The notes under the pieces are model-generated. The model was not told the DNA's origin. It saw only the letters and a list, made by a program, of their open reading frames with translations, and ran no database searches. 64,000 bases of DNA from CAWCTD01 sp963798455 (GTDB lineage: Bacteria > Acidobacteriota > Terriglobia > Bryobacterales > Bryobacteraceae). Location of the stretch: positions 3,782,001 through 3,846,000 of the forward strand of contig CAWCTD010000003.1 in the NCBI GenBank assembly GCA_963798455.1. The letters are read 5' to 3'. Shown piece by piece: positions 54,598 to 62,917 of the stretch. Numbering within the stretch: position 1 is the stretch's first letter; every line of letters begins with the position of its first letter. The position numbers were made by a program, and so were the translations under genes.

Positions 54598-56439
54598 ATG
54601 CGTTATCAGGTAAAGGTCCCCGATCGGGACTACTTCAGCCGAAACGTTCCGTGCCAAACAGCATGCCCCATCCACACGGAGTGCGGGCGCTATGTCCAGG
54701 CTATCGGGATCTCCAAGGACGAGGAGGCGTACCTGCTGGCGCGGGCCCCGAACCCATTTGCCTATGTCCTGGGCAGGATCTGCGCGCACCCTTGCGAAGA
54801 CGCCTGCAGACGCGGCAAGATCGACGAGCCGATCGCCATCTGCGCGCTCAAGCGGTACGCCACGGACCGGCATAACCTGGGACTGGGTCACGATCCCGCG
54901 CGCAAGACGCTGCCGCCGGCGCCGAGGCGCGGGAAGGCGATCGCGATCGTAGGCGCGGGCGTCTGCGGCCTGACCTGCGCGCACGATTTGGCGCTGCTGG
55001 GCTACCAGGTGGAGGTCTTCGAATCCTCGCCCGTCCCCGGAGGCATGCTCTACCTTGGAATTCCGCATTTCCGCTTGCCGCGGGAAATCATCAAGATGGA
55101 GGTCGACAACATCCTGGCGCTGGGCGTCACCCTTCACACGAGCGTCACACTGGGCCGTGACGTGTCGCTTTCCGAACTCCGATCCAGATTCGACGCGGTG
55201 CTGCTCGCGACCGGGCTCAACAAGGGTCGCGAACTCGACCTTCCTGGCGTGCATCTGGACGGTGTCTTCAACGGGATAAACTTTCTGAATAGTGTCAACC
55301 TTGGCTCTGAACTGCGGTTGGGCAGGAGAGTCGTGGTGGTGGGTGGCGGCAACGTGGCGATTGACGTAGCCCGGGCGGCGGTGCGCGTGGTACAGGAGCC
55401 TGCATGGAAGTCTGGCGCCGCCGAATCCGGCGCGGAAAGCCTCCAGCCTGCCCTGGATGCGGCGCGTATGGCATTACGCACGGGGGCCGAGGAGGTGCTA
55501 CTCGTGAGCCTGGAAAAGCGCCAGGAGATGCCCGCCTGGAAGAGCGAGATCGTGGAGGCCGAACATGAGGGCATCGCTTTGGAGAACGGGTGGGGACCAA
55601 GGGAGATCCTGGGCACAGAGCACGGCGTCACTGGTTTGAAGGTGCGCCGGTGTGTCTCGGTGTTCGACGAGCGCGGCCGCTTCAACCCGGTATTCAGCGA
55701 CGATGAAAAGACCATCCAGTGCGACAGCGTGATCCTGGCCATTGGCCAGCAGGCGGATCTTTCCTTCCTGCGTGGGGAGGAATCAATCGAGGTTACCCCG
55801 CGCGGGATTCTGAAGATCGACGACAACCTGATGACCACCGCTCCAGGCGTCTTCGCCGGCGGGGATGTGGCATTCGGCCCGCGCATCCTGGTGGAGGCCG
55901 TGGCCAACGGTCATCGCGCCGCCCGCTCCATCCACCTTCACCTCAGTGGGAAGACCAGGGAAACGGTACTTAGCCGGTTCCGCATCTTCCACAACTGGGA
56001 AATGCCGCGCGGCTACCTTAGCATCCCCCGCCAAGTGATGCCGGTTCTGCCGGCCAACCGGCGCATCGGCATTGCGGAAGTGGAACTGGGCTTTGAGGAG
56101 GCTGAAGGACGCGCCGAGGGTTCGCGCTGTTTGAAATGCCAGGTCAACACGGTTTTCGACGGTTCAAAGTGCATTCTCTGCAATGGCTGCGTGGACATCT
56201 GCCCTGAGCACTGCTTCCGCTTGGTGGACCTGAGCCAGATCCGGGGCGACGAACGCTATGAGGCATTGATCTTGAAGCGCTTTGGTGTAGTGGCCAGGGA
56301 TCTCCCCAGGGGGAAAGGCAGCGCCATCATCAAGGACGAGGAGAAGTGTATTCGCTGCGCGCTCTGCGCCCAGAGGTGCCCGACGCACGCCATCACCATG
56401 GAAGCGCTGGAACAACAGGAGCGGGAAGTATTCGACTGA
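54598..56439 (+). CDS. GltD-like FAD/NAD(P) oxidoreductase with N- and C-terminal Fe-S domains
   Basis: A 613-residue cytoplasmic flavoprotein. The N-terminal cluster region (NVPCQTACPIHTECGRYVQA; RICAHPCEDACRRGKIDEPI) matches the Fer4_20 domain of glutamate synthase small subunits. FAD is bound at AIVGAGVCGLTCAHDLALLG (about 118-138), NAD(P)H at VVVGGGNVAIDVARAAV (about 245), and FAD again at TTAPGVFAGGDVAFGP. The C terminus adds two ferredoxin clusters (CILCNGCVDICPEHC; CIRCALCAQRCPTHA). No glutamate synthase large subunit is nearby. In this operon it probably passes electrons between NAD(P)H/ferredoxin and the Rieske/cytochrome b complex. Confidence 0.88.
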   Translation: MRYQVKVPDRDYFSRNVPCQTACPIHTECGRYVQAIGISKDEEAYLLARAPNPFAYVLGRICAHPCEDACRRGKIDEPIAICALKRYATDRHNLGLGHDPARKTLPPAPRRGKAIAIVGAGVCGLTCAHDLALLGYQVEVFESSPVPGGMLYLGIPHFRLPREIIKMEVDNILALGVTLHTSVTLGRDVSLSELRSRFDAVLLATGLNKGRELDLPGVHLDGVFNGINFLNSVNLGSELRLGRRVVVVGGGNVAIDVARAAVRVVQEPAWKSGAAESGAESLQPALDAARMALRTGAEEVLLVSLEKRQEMPAWKSEIVEAEHEGIALENGWGPREILGTEHGVTGLKVRRCVSVFDERGRFNPVFSDDEKTIQCDSVILAIGQQADLSFLRGEESIEVTPRGILKIDDNLMTTAPGVFAGGDVAFGPRILVEAVANGHRAARSIHLHLSGKTRETVLSRFRIFHNWEMPRGYLSIPRQVMPVLPANRRIGIAEVELGFEEAEGRAEGSRCLKCQVNTVFDGSKCILCNGCVDICPEHCFRLVDLSQIRGDERYEALILKRFGVVARDLPRGKGSAIIKDEEKCIRCALCAQRCPTHAITMEALEQQEREVFD

Positions 56440-56464
56440 CAAGACTACGCGGGAGAAAGACCGT

Positions 56465-56920
56465 ATGCGGCGAAGATCGTTTCTGAGTTGGGGTGCGGCG
56501 GGGCTGGCGGCTCTTTGGTCAGGGATTGTGGTCAGCCTTGCGGCGGTCGTTCGGTTCCTCACGCCGAGCGTGTTTTACGAGCCCCCGCGGATCTTCACCA
56601 TTGGCAATCCTGGGGATTTCCCTTTTGGCTCACCCACTTTTCTGCCCGCAGAAAAGGTTTTCGTGTTTCACGATAAGGAAAAGGGCTTCGCGGTGGCCAG
56701 CGCCGTCTGCACCCACCTGGGCTGCACGGTCCAGTACTTCAGCAGCGACGGGCGCTTTCACTGCCCATGTCACGGCAGTATCTTCGCTTCTGACGGCAAG
56801 GTGCTGCACGGACCTGCGCCGAAGCCGCTGGAGTGGCTGGAGGTCACCTTGGCCCGCGATGGCCAACTGAGAGTTGACCAGGACCAGGCTGTGTCCGCAT
56901 CCTACCGCTTGATAGTGTGA
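56465..56920 (+). CDS. qcrA: Rieske iron-sulfur protein
   Basis: A 151-residue Rieske subunit. The N terminus has RRRSFLSWGAAGLAALW, a Tat-like signal and membrane anchor. Cluster box 1 is CTHLGC and box 2 is CPCHGS, the full 2Fe-2S ligand set including both disulfide Cys. The tail ends KPLEWLEVTLARDG. It would donate electrons from quinol to the cytochrome c subunit. Its stop overlaps a GTG just before the cytochrome b gene. Confidence 0.94.
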   Translation: MRRRSFLSWGAAGLAALWSGIVVSLAAVVRFLTPSVFYEPPRIFTIGNPGDFPFGSPTFLPAEKVFVFHDKEKGFAVASAVCTHLGCTVQYFSSDGRFHCPCHGSIFASDGKVLHGPAPKPLEWLEVTLARDGQLRVDQDQAVSASYRLIV

Positions 56921-56922
56921 GT

Positions 56923-58167
56923 ATGAACCTGCTACGCGAGGTCTGGCAATCGATATTTCGCCGGGACCCGCTCTCCACCGACAAGGGGAAGGCGGAACTG
57001 GTTTTTCACAACCTCTGGCTGCACATCCACCCAACCAAGGTAAACAAGGAGCACCTCAAGCTGAGGCATACCTGGTATCTGGGTGCAATCACGTTCTATC
57101 TTTTCCTGATTCTCGTCTCGACGGGGATCGCGCTCATGTTCTATTATCGGCCCCACCCGCCGGAAGCCTATCAGGACATGAAAGATCTCCGATTCGTGGT
57201 CTTCCCGGGGCCCTTTTTTCGAAACATGCACCGGTGGGCCGCGCACGGCATGGTGATCTGCGTCTTCCTGCACATGTTCAGGGTCTTCATCACGGGCTCC
57301 TATAAGAAGCCGCGTCAGTTCAACTGGGTGATCGGCGTTTGCCTTTTCTTGTTGACCCTCGCGCTCTCGTTTACCGGCTATCTGCTGCCGTGGGACCAAT
57401 TGGCGTTCTGGGCCATAACGGTGGGGACGAACATCGGCAGCTACGCTCCTGTGGTAGGCTCCCAACTCAGGGAATTGTTGCTGGGGGGCCATACCGTCGG
57501 AGAATTCGCCTTGCTGCGTTTCTACGTTTTGCACGTGGCCGTTCTGCCCTCGCTGGTGGTGCTCCTGACCATGGTGCATTTCTGGCGAATCCGCAAGGAC
57601 GGAGGACTCTCCGAACCTGTCTGGAAACTCGCGGAGCCCGCACAAGTGAGTGCAGTTGTGCCGGCATCCACGGAGAAGACGTACGGGCTGATGGAGGTCG
57701 TCACGGGCACGCCGTTGTTTGAGACGATCACGTCAGAGGAGGAAGCGGACCTGGTTTTCTCTTACCCTTATGCGTTCTTCCGGGAGGGGATCGCGTTGCT
57801 GGCGACGGTCGCCACGGCAATGACCATCTCGCTGTTCTGGAACGCACCTCTCGAAGAGATGGCCAACCCAGCCAAGACTCCCAATCCGGCAAAGGCCCCG
57901 TGGTACTTCCTCGGTCTCCAGGAGTTGGTCAGCCACTCCGCTCTGATTGGCGGTGTGGTGGTACCCGCCCTGATGGTCCTGGTGCTCTTTGCGATCCCGT
58001 ACCTGGACTCCAATCCCAGCCGGCGTCCCGCTGAGCGGAAGTGGGCCATCTGGGCGTTCACTGCGTTCGCGATCGCGAACGTGGTCCTGATCATCATCGG
58101 CTATTACTTCCGAGGCCCCGGCTGGGCCTGGGTGCCGCCTTGGGTGCACATATCGGGGGCAGAGTAA
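56923..58167 (+). CDS. qcrB: Cytochrome b, full length (N- and C-domains fused)
   Basis: A 414-residue protein starting MNLLREVWQSIF (a GTG 6 nt earlier is possible). Haem ligands: helix B His pair in HRWAAHGMVICVFLH (13 residues between), helix D pair in HVAVLPSLVVLLTMVH (14 between). The 14-residue spacing is the b6/Gram-positive type. The Qo-site motif normally reading PEWY is APWYFLGLQELV here, as in menaquinol enzymes. Both the b6-like and subunit-IV-like halves are in one chain. The stop overlaps the next ATG by 1 nt (TAATG). Confidence 0.93.
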   Translation: MNLLREVWQSIFRRDPLSTDKGKAELVFHNLWLHIHPTKVNKEHLKLRHTWYLGAITFYLFLILVSTGIALMFYYRPHPPEAYQDMKDLRFVVFPGPFFRNMHRWAAHGMVICVFLHMFRVFITGSYKKPRQFNWVIGVCLFLLTLALSFTGYLLPWDQLAFWAITVGTNIGSYAPVVGSQLRELLLGGHTVGEFALLRFYVLHVAVLPSLVVLLTMVHFWRIRKDGGLSEPVWKLAEPAQVSAVVPASTEKTYGLMEVVTGTPLFETITSEEEADLVFSYPYAFFREGIALLATVATAMTISLFWNAPLEEMANPAKTPNPAKAPWYFLGLQELVSHSALIGGVVVPALMVLVLFAIPYLDSNPSRRPAERKWAIWAFTAFAIANVVLIIIGYYFRGPGWAWVPPWVHISGAE

Positions 58168-59558
58168 TGGACCGGCGGATGCCGCAGTTGTTCTTCGCGC
58201 TGAGCCTCATCGTCCTGGTGGTCATGCTTGCGGCCGTTTGGCAGGCCACAACTCCGCCGTGGAAGCAGTATCAGGCGCGGTACTACCGTCTGGAAGCGAT
58301 GGGGGAGCCCAACGCCGCCGCTAAGAACGCCGTCCTGGCCACACCTCTGGCTGTACAGCAGATTCTGCTTCCCGCGCTTCAGCGCGTGGACCGTTGCACC
58401 ACTTGCCACCTCGGGGTGGAAGATCCCACCATGAAAGGTGCGCCGCTGCCGTTCACCTTTCATCCGAACCTGCTGCCGCATCGCCCCGCCAAGTTCGGCT
58501 GCACAATCTGCCACGGAGGGCAGGGGCTCGCGACTGACAGACAAAGTGCGCATGGGGAGGTCGCCTTCTGGAGCCAACCGCTGCTCCCGAAAGACTACGT
58601 CCGCGCCTCCTGTGGGCGTTGCCACAAAGAGGGCGACGTTCCCGGCGTGCCTGAACTGGCCGAAGGCCGTCGCCTGTTCGAGACACACGGCTGTCGCGGC
58701 TGTCACAAATTGAACGGTGTGGGCGGAAGCCTCGGCCCCGACCTGACCGAAGAGGGCGCCAGCCAGCGAGACCCGGAATGGCTGGAGCGCCATTTTCTGC
58801 GGCCCAACTCAGTATCGCCGAACTCGCCGATGCCCAATTTTCACTTTGCGCGAGAACAGGCCCGGGCACTTACGTTCTATATGCTCTCTCTCACCAGCGA
58901 GCAGATGGGAGCCTACTACGCCAGCGTGATGCTGATTCCAAGCCCTGCCTACGGGCGCCAACTGTTCGTGGAGAAGAACTGTTTGGCCTGTCACAATATC
59001 GGCGGCATGGGCGTCAAGCAGGGACCGGACCTGCTGGGGGTGACAACACGGCATTCGATTGGCTGGCTGGATGAGCAGTTGGTAAATCCTGACGTGGTGT
59101 CTCCCGGGAGCATCATGCCGGCCTATGACCTGGATTCAAACCAGCGAAAGGCCGTCCTCGGCTTCCTGGCTTCGGCCACCGCCGAGGATGCGCGGGTGAT
59201 ACTGTCGGAGCGCCCGAGGCTGCTGAACCCGAGCGCATCGGAGATTGCGGCGGGCAAGGAGAGCTTCACGCGCTTCGGGTGCGTGGGCTGCCACGGGATG
59301 CAGCTTCAGGGCGGGGTCCCGAACCCCAACAGCCAAGGCGGCGAGGTGCCGTCACTTCTGCACGCTTCGCAAGACTACACCAAGAGCGAGGTCGCCGGCA
59401 TCATCCGTGACGGCAAGATGCCGCCCTCCCAAGATCCCACGAAGCCCGCTCCGCCCCTGTACATGCCGTCCTGGAAGAACGTGCTGAGCAGAGAGGACAT
59501 CAACCGAATCGTGGAGTACCTCTGGTCGCTCCAGCCGAAAAACGCATCGAGTTGGTAG
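58167..59558 (+). CDS. Membrane-anchored hexahaem cytochrome c (bc-complex c subunit)
   Basis: A 463-residue protein starting MDRRMPQLFFALSLIVLVV, an N-terminal membrane anchor. Six CxxCH haem sites: CTTCH, CTICH, CGRCH, CRGCH, CLACH and CVGCH. The first two or three lie in a multihaem-like region; the last three sit in cytochrome c-type domains (LFETHGCRGCHKLNGVGG, LFVEKNCLACHNIGG, FTRFGCVGCHGMQLQGG), each with a distal Met candidate (SPMPNF, GSIMPAYD, GKMPPSQ). It takes the place of cytochrome c1. Directly coupled to the cytochrome b gene. Confidence 0.92.
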   Translation: MDRRMPQLFFALSLIVLVVMLAAVWQATTPPWKQYQARYYRLEAMGEPNAAAKNAVLATPLAVQQILLPALQRVDRCTTCHLGVEDPTMKGAPLPFTFHPNLLPHRPAKFGCTICHGGQGLATDRQSAHGEVAFWSQPLLPKDYVRASCGRCHKEGDVPGVPELAEGRRLFETHGCRGCHKLNGVGGSLGPDLTEEGASQRDPEWLERHFLRPNSVSPNSPMPNFHFAREQARALTFYMLSLTSEQMGAYYASVMLIPSPAYGRQLFVEKNCLACHNIGGMGVKQGPDLLGVTTRHSIGWLDEQLVNPDVVSPGSIMPAYDLDSNQRKAVLGFLASATAEDARVILSERPRLLNPSASEIAAGKESFTRFGCVGCHGMQLQGGVPNPNSQGGEVPSLLHASQDYTKSEVAGIIRDGKMPPSQDPTKPAPPLYMPSWKNVLSREDINRIVEYLWSLQPKNASSW

Positions 59559-59603
59559 AAGAACAGAAGGACCTGAGTAATTGTGCAGAGGTCGGGGGCA
59601 TGG

Positions 59604-59609
59604 TAGGAT
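59604..59609 (+). promoter_or_regulatory. Weak promoter candidate for tRNA-Asp
   Basis: TAGGAT at 59604-59609 lies 17 nt after TTGTGC (59581-59586). The match to consensus is modest. It would start transcription about 18 nt before the tRNA. Confidence 0.3.
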
Positions 59610-59633
59610 GGTTTGGAAAGTCTCCTGACACGC

Positions 59634-59710
<77 letters not shown>

Positions 59711-59715
59711 ACCCC

Positions 59716-61431
59716 TCAAGAAAGAGCCGATCCCTTGCGCTTCGGCGCCAGAAATTCGCGCAGGGGCAGGAACGGCCCATCGATGCAGGTGAGCGCACCC
59801 GAAGGGCTGGCGCACTTGCCGCAGATCCCGACGCCGCAACTGGTCATGTACTCAATCGATCCGAGGATGCGGTCCTCTGGCGCCAGCTCTCGCTGAATCT
59901 CGAAACACTTCCGGACCATCGGCTCGGGCCCGCAATTGATGAATACCAGCCGCTTTCGCTCAGATGGAGTCAGCGCCTCGACGGCTCCGGGAATCAACTC
60001 CGGGACGTAGCCATGGCGTCCCTGAGTCCCATCGTCGGTGGCCGTGTACACCGGACCAAGGCGTTCGAACTTGTCGAGGTCGAACAGGTGCTCACGCGTT
60101 CTCGCCCCCAGCAGGAAGATCTGTTTGTTGCCCCAGCGGAGGCGGCGCGCGATCTCCAGAAGGGAAGCGATCCCCGTTCCGCCGCCCACGTAGACCACGG
60201 TGCTGTCTTCGAAGAGCTGCACGCCACGCCCGTAGGGCCCCCGCAGGAAAATCTCAGCACCCGCCGCCATCCCGGCCAGATACCGGCTGAACTCCCCGGC
60301 AGTGCGGACTACGATACTCCGCTCGCTGGCCGAAAAGACCGCGAACGGTTTCTCGCCGATTCCCGGGACCCACAGAAAGAAGAACTTACCCGCCAAATCG
60401 CCGTCTTGGTACTCTCCTGGCATATCTTCGAGGACCAGCTTGAACAGCGAGCTGTCGTAGTCCACCCGTGACTGGACGCGCGCGCTCCCATAATCCATCG
60501 GGATGGTGGTTTCGCAGGATCGCTCATACCCGGCGCTTCCGCCCGGCCGGCAAAGATCGCGCTCCAGGCTCGCCAGGTACTCCCGCATCTGCCCGCTGTC
60601 CAGTCCGGTCAGCGCGCTGCCGATGCCGAACAAGTCCGCGCCCGCGCGGGCATATTGCCGCACGTGCTCGGGCGACGCAATGCCACCCATTCCAATGATG
60701 ACCGGGTCACTGCCCACCGCCTTGCGCACCTGCTCCACGGCGCGCAGGCCCATGGGGCGGATGCCGTCACCGGAAAGCCCGCCGACGCGGTTGGAAAGAA
60801 TCGGGCTCTCGCCGAAAGCGGCCATGGCCGGGCCGACCGTGTTGATGAGGGTCAAACCCGCCGCCCCAGCCGTCAGCGCGATAGCCGCTGTCTGGCTCAG
60901 GTTGGCAAGCGTTGAGGAGAGCTTCACAAACACTGGCACGCCCGTGGCTTGCACCACCGCTTCCGTGATCTTCCGGAGCAACTCGGTGTCCTGCCCGACT
61001 TCCGTTCCGTAGCCTTTGGCGTGGGGGCAGGACATGTTGAGTTCGAAGCCGTCGGCCACCGGCATCAAGGTGCGCGCCGTTTCGAGGAAGCTCTCCACGT
61101 CGGAGCCGAAGATCGAGACCAACAGGAACTTGTCCTCGGGGATCTCGATGCCGCGAACCTCGGCCAGAAACGCCTCTGCTCCTGGGTTGGCCAAGCCGAC
61201 TGCATTGATATAGCAGCCTGGGGCATAGTGCGCGTAAATTGGCTCTCGATACCCCTTTCGCGGAAGGGCGCTGATACTCTTGGTCGTGACTACTCCAATC
61301 GAAGGCACCTCCAGGAAGCACTTCTGGATGGTGGAGGCGTGCGTACACCGGATGCCCGACGGGATGACGAAGCGGCCTCGTACCGTCTTGGGCCCGAGCG
61401 GGTAGGCGTCATAATAGCGGGAGTCCAACAT
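59716..61431 (-). CDS. Dihydroorotate dehydrogenase fused to its PyrK-like electron-transfer subunit
   Basis: A 571-residue fusion. Residues 1-300 are a class 1B-type dihydroorotate dehydrogenase: GVVTTKSISALPRKG, FELNMSCPHAKGYG (catalytic Cys), VFVKLSS, NTVGP and VIIGMGGIASPEHVRQY (FMN phosphate site). Residues 330-560 are a ferredoxin-reductase-like PyrK module: GPYGRGVQL, VVYVGGGTGIASLLEIA (NAD site), and a 2Fe-2S loop with SCGVGICGKCA and a later LTC. It should oxidise dihydroorotate with NAD+. In most bacteria PyrD and PyrK are separate genes. Other pyr genes are not in the window. Confidence 0.87.
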   Translation of the reverse strand: MLDSRYYDAYPLGPKTVRGRFVIPSGIRCTHASTIQKCFLEVPSIGVVTTKSISALPRKGYREPIYAHYAPGCYINAVGLANPGAEAFLAEVRGIEIPEDKFLLVSIFGSDVESFLETARTLMPVADGFELNMSCPHAKGYGTEVGQDTELLRKITEAVVQATGVPVFVKLSSTLANLSQTAAIALTAGAAGLTLINTVGPAMAAFGESPILSNRVGGLSGDGIRPMGLRAVEQVRKAVGSDPVIIGMGGIASPEHVRQYARAGADLFGIGSALTGLDSGQMREYLASLERDLCRPGGSAGYERSCETTIPMDYGSARVQSRVDYDSSLFKLVLEDMPGEYQDGDLAGKFFFLWVPGIGEKPFAVFSASERSIVVRTAGEFSRYLAGMAAGAEIFLRGPYGRGVQLFEDSTVVYVGGGTGIASLLEIARRLRWGNKQIFLLGARTREHLFDLDKFERLGPVYTATDDGTQGRHGYVPELIPGAVEALTPSERKRLVFINCGPEPMVRKCFEIQRELAPEDRILGSIEYMTSCGVGICGKCASPSGALTCIDGPFLPLREFLAPKRKGSALS

Positions 61432-61460
61432 GCGACCAAATCATAGCAGGAAGCGACCGG

Positions 61461-62831
61461 CTAGCGGCCCGGCCGCTTCCATAGCTTCTCGATCTCTTCG
61501 AGTGTCTTGCCCTTGGTCTCCGGCAGAGCGCGCCAGACGATCAGGAACGTCGTGACGCACATCCCCGAGTAGACCCAAAAGGCGCCGGTGATCGTGATCG
61601 CCGAGGCCAGCGACAGGAAGGTCATGGTCAGCACCACGCACGCCACCCACAGGCTGATCGTGGCGATGGACATGGCGCGCCCGCGCACCCGCGTGGGAAA
61701 GATTTCGGACATCACAACCCACACGCCGGGACCGAGCCCCACGGCGAAAGAGGCCACGCAAAACAGCATGGCCGCCAGGACCAGGATGGCCGGAGGCGGC
61801 TGAATCAGAAAGGCAGCGCCCAGCGCAATCTGGCACAGAGCCATGGCGCCGGCCGAAAACATCAGCAGCGGCCGGCGGCCGAGTTTGTCGATCATCCATA
61901 CGGCGACGATGGTAGCTAGAACATTGATCAAGCCGATGATAACGTTCGCTCCCAGCGCGGCGGACTCGCTGTTGTGGCCCACCTGCTCGCGGAAGATGAC
62001 CGACCCATAGAACAGGACTGTATTGACCCCGGTAACCTGTTGCAGGATCGCCAGCGCAACCGCGATGACCAGCGCCCCGCGGAAGCCCGGTTGGAGCAAC
62101 TCGCGCAGCGTTCCGGACTCCTCCGCGATGACTTCCTTGATCTGAGCCAGTTCCACCAGCGCCTGGCTGTGCCCGCTGACTCGCGCGAGCACATCCAAGG
62201 CGGCCTCTTCCCTCCCCATCTCCGTCAGCCAGCGGGGGCTCTCCGGGACGAAGAACATCGCCACCAGGAACAGGACCGATGGGATCGCCGCCACCGCGAA
62301 CATGTACCGCCAGCTCACCGCTCCCAAGTACGACAGGCGCCAGTTCACGAAGTAGGAGAGCAGGATGCCGGTCGCGATGGCCATCTGGTTCAGCGAGACC
62401 AGGCGCCCGCGGATCCCCGGCGGGGAAACCTCCGCGATGTACAGCGGCGCCAGCATCGAAGCGATGCCGACCGCCACGCCGCCCGTGAACCTGGCGACAC
62501 TGAACTCAGTCAGGTTGCGGGGCAGCGCCGCGCCTATGGAAGAGAGCGCGAACAGCAGCGCCGAGAGCCCGAGGACGCGCCGCCTGCCAAATCGGTCGCT
62601 GAGCCACCCGGCAATGCTCGCGCCCAGCACGCACCCGACCAGCAGTGCGCTGGTAGCGAACTCCGTTTCGACTTCCGAGAGGTGGAATTGGTCGCGGAGG
62701 TAAATGATGGCGCCGTTGATCACGGCGATGTCGAAGCCGAACAACAGCCCGGCCGTGGCGGCCACGATAGCCACACCGTACACGTAGACGGCACTGCCTT
62801 CGGCCGCGGAAGTGGAGGAAGCCTGCGACAT
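61461..62831 (-). CDS. Sugar-porter MFS transporter
   Basis: A 456-residue, 12-helix permease of the major facilitator sugar-porter family (XylE/AraE type). Motifs: GLLFGFDIAVINGAI in helix 1, DRFGRRRVLG between helices 2 and 3, PESPRWLTEMGRE after helix 6, QQVTGVNTVLFYGSVIF in helix 7, DKLGRRPLL, and PETKGKTLEEIEKLW at the end. It likely takes up a monosaccharide with protons. The start MSQASSTSA is chosen; a frame start at 62852 adds seven residues. Confidence 0.92.
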   Translation of the reverse strand: MSQASSTSAAEGSAVYVYGVAIVAATAGLLFGFDIAVINGAIIYLRDQFHLSEVETEFATSALLVGCVLGASIAGWLSDRFGRRRVLGLSALLFALSSIGAALPRNLTEFSVARFTGGVAVGIASMLAPLYIAEVSPPGIRGRLVSLNQMAIATGILLSYFVNWRLSYLGAVSWRYMFAVAAIPSVLFLVAMFFVPESPRWLTEMGREEAALDVLARVSGHSQALVELAQIKEVIAEESGTLRELLQPGFRGALVIAVALAILQQVTGVNTVLFYGSVIFREQVGHNSESAALGANVIIGLINVLATIVAVWMIDKLGRRPLLMFSAGAMALCQIALGAAFLIQPPPAILVLAAMLFCVASFAVGLGPGVWVVMSEIFPTRVRGRAMSIATISLWVACVVLTMTFLSLASAITITGAFWVYSGMCVTTFLIVWRALPETKGKTLEEIEKLWKRPGR

Positions 62832-62917
62832 GCGCTCGAAGGAACCCATCATGTGTACGTTATCTATGCGCTCATAAGCCTGTCAACGTCCGGCTCGTCC
62901 GGCGACCTCCCTCGCGG

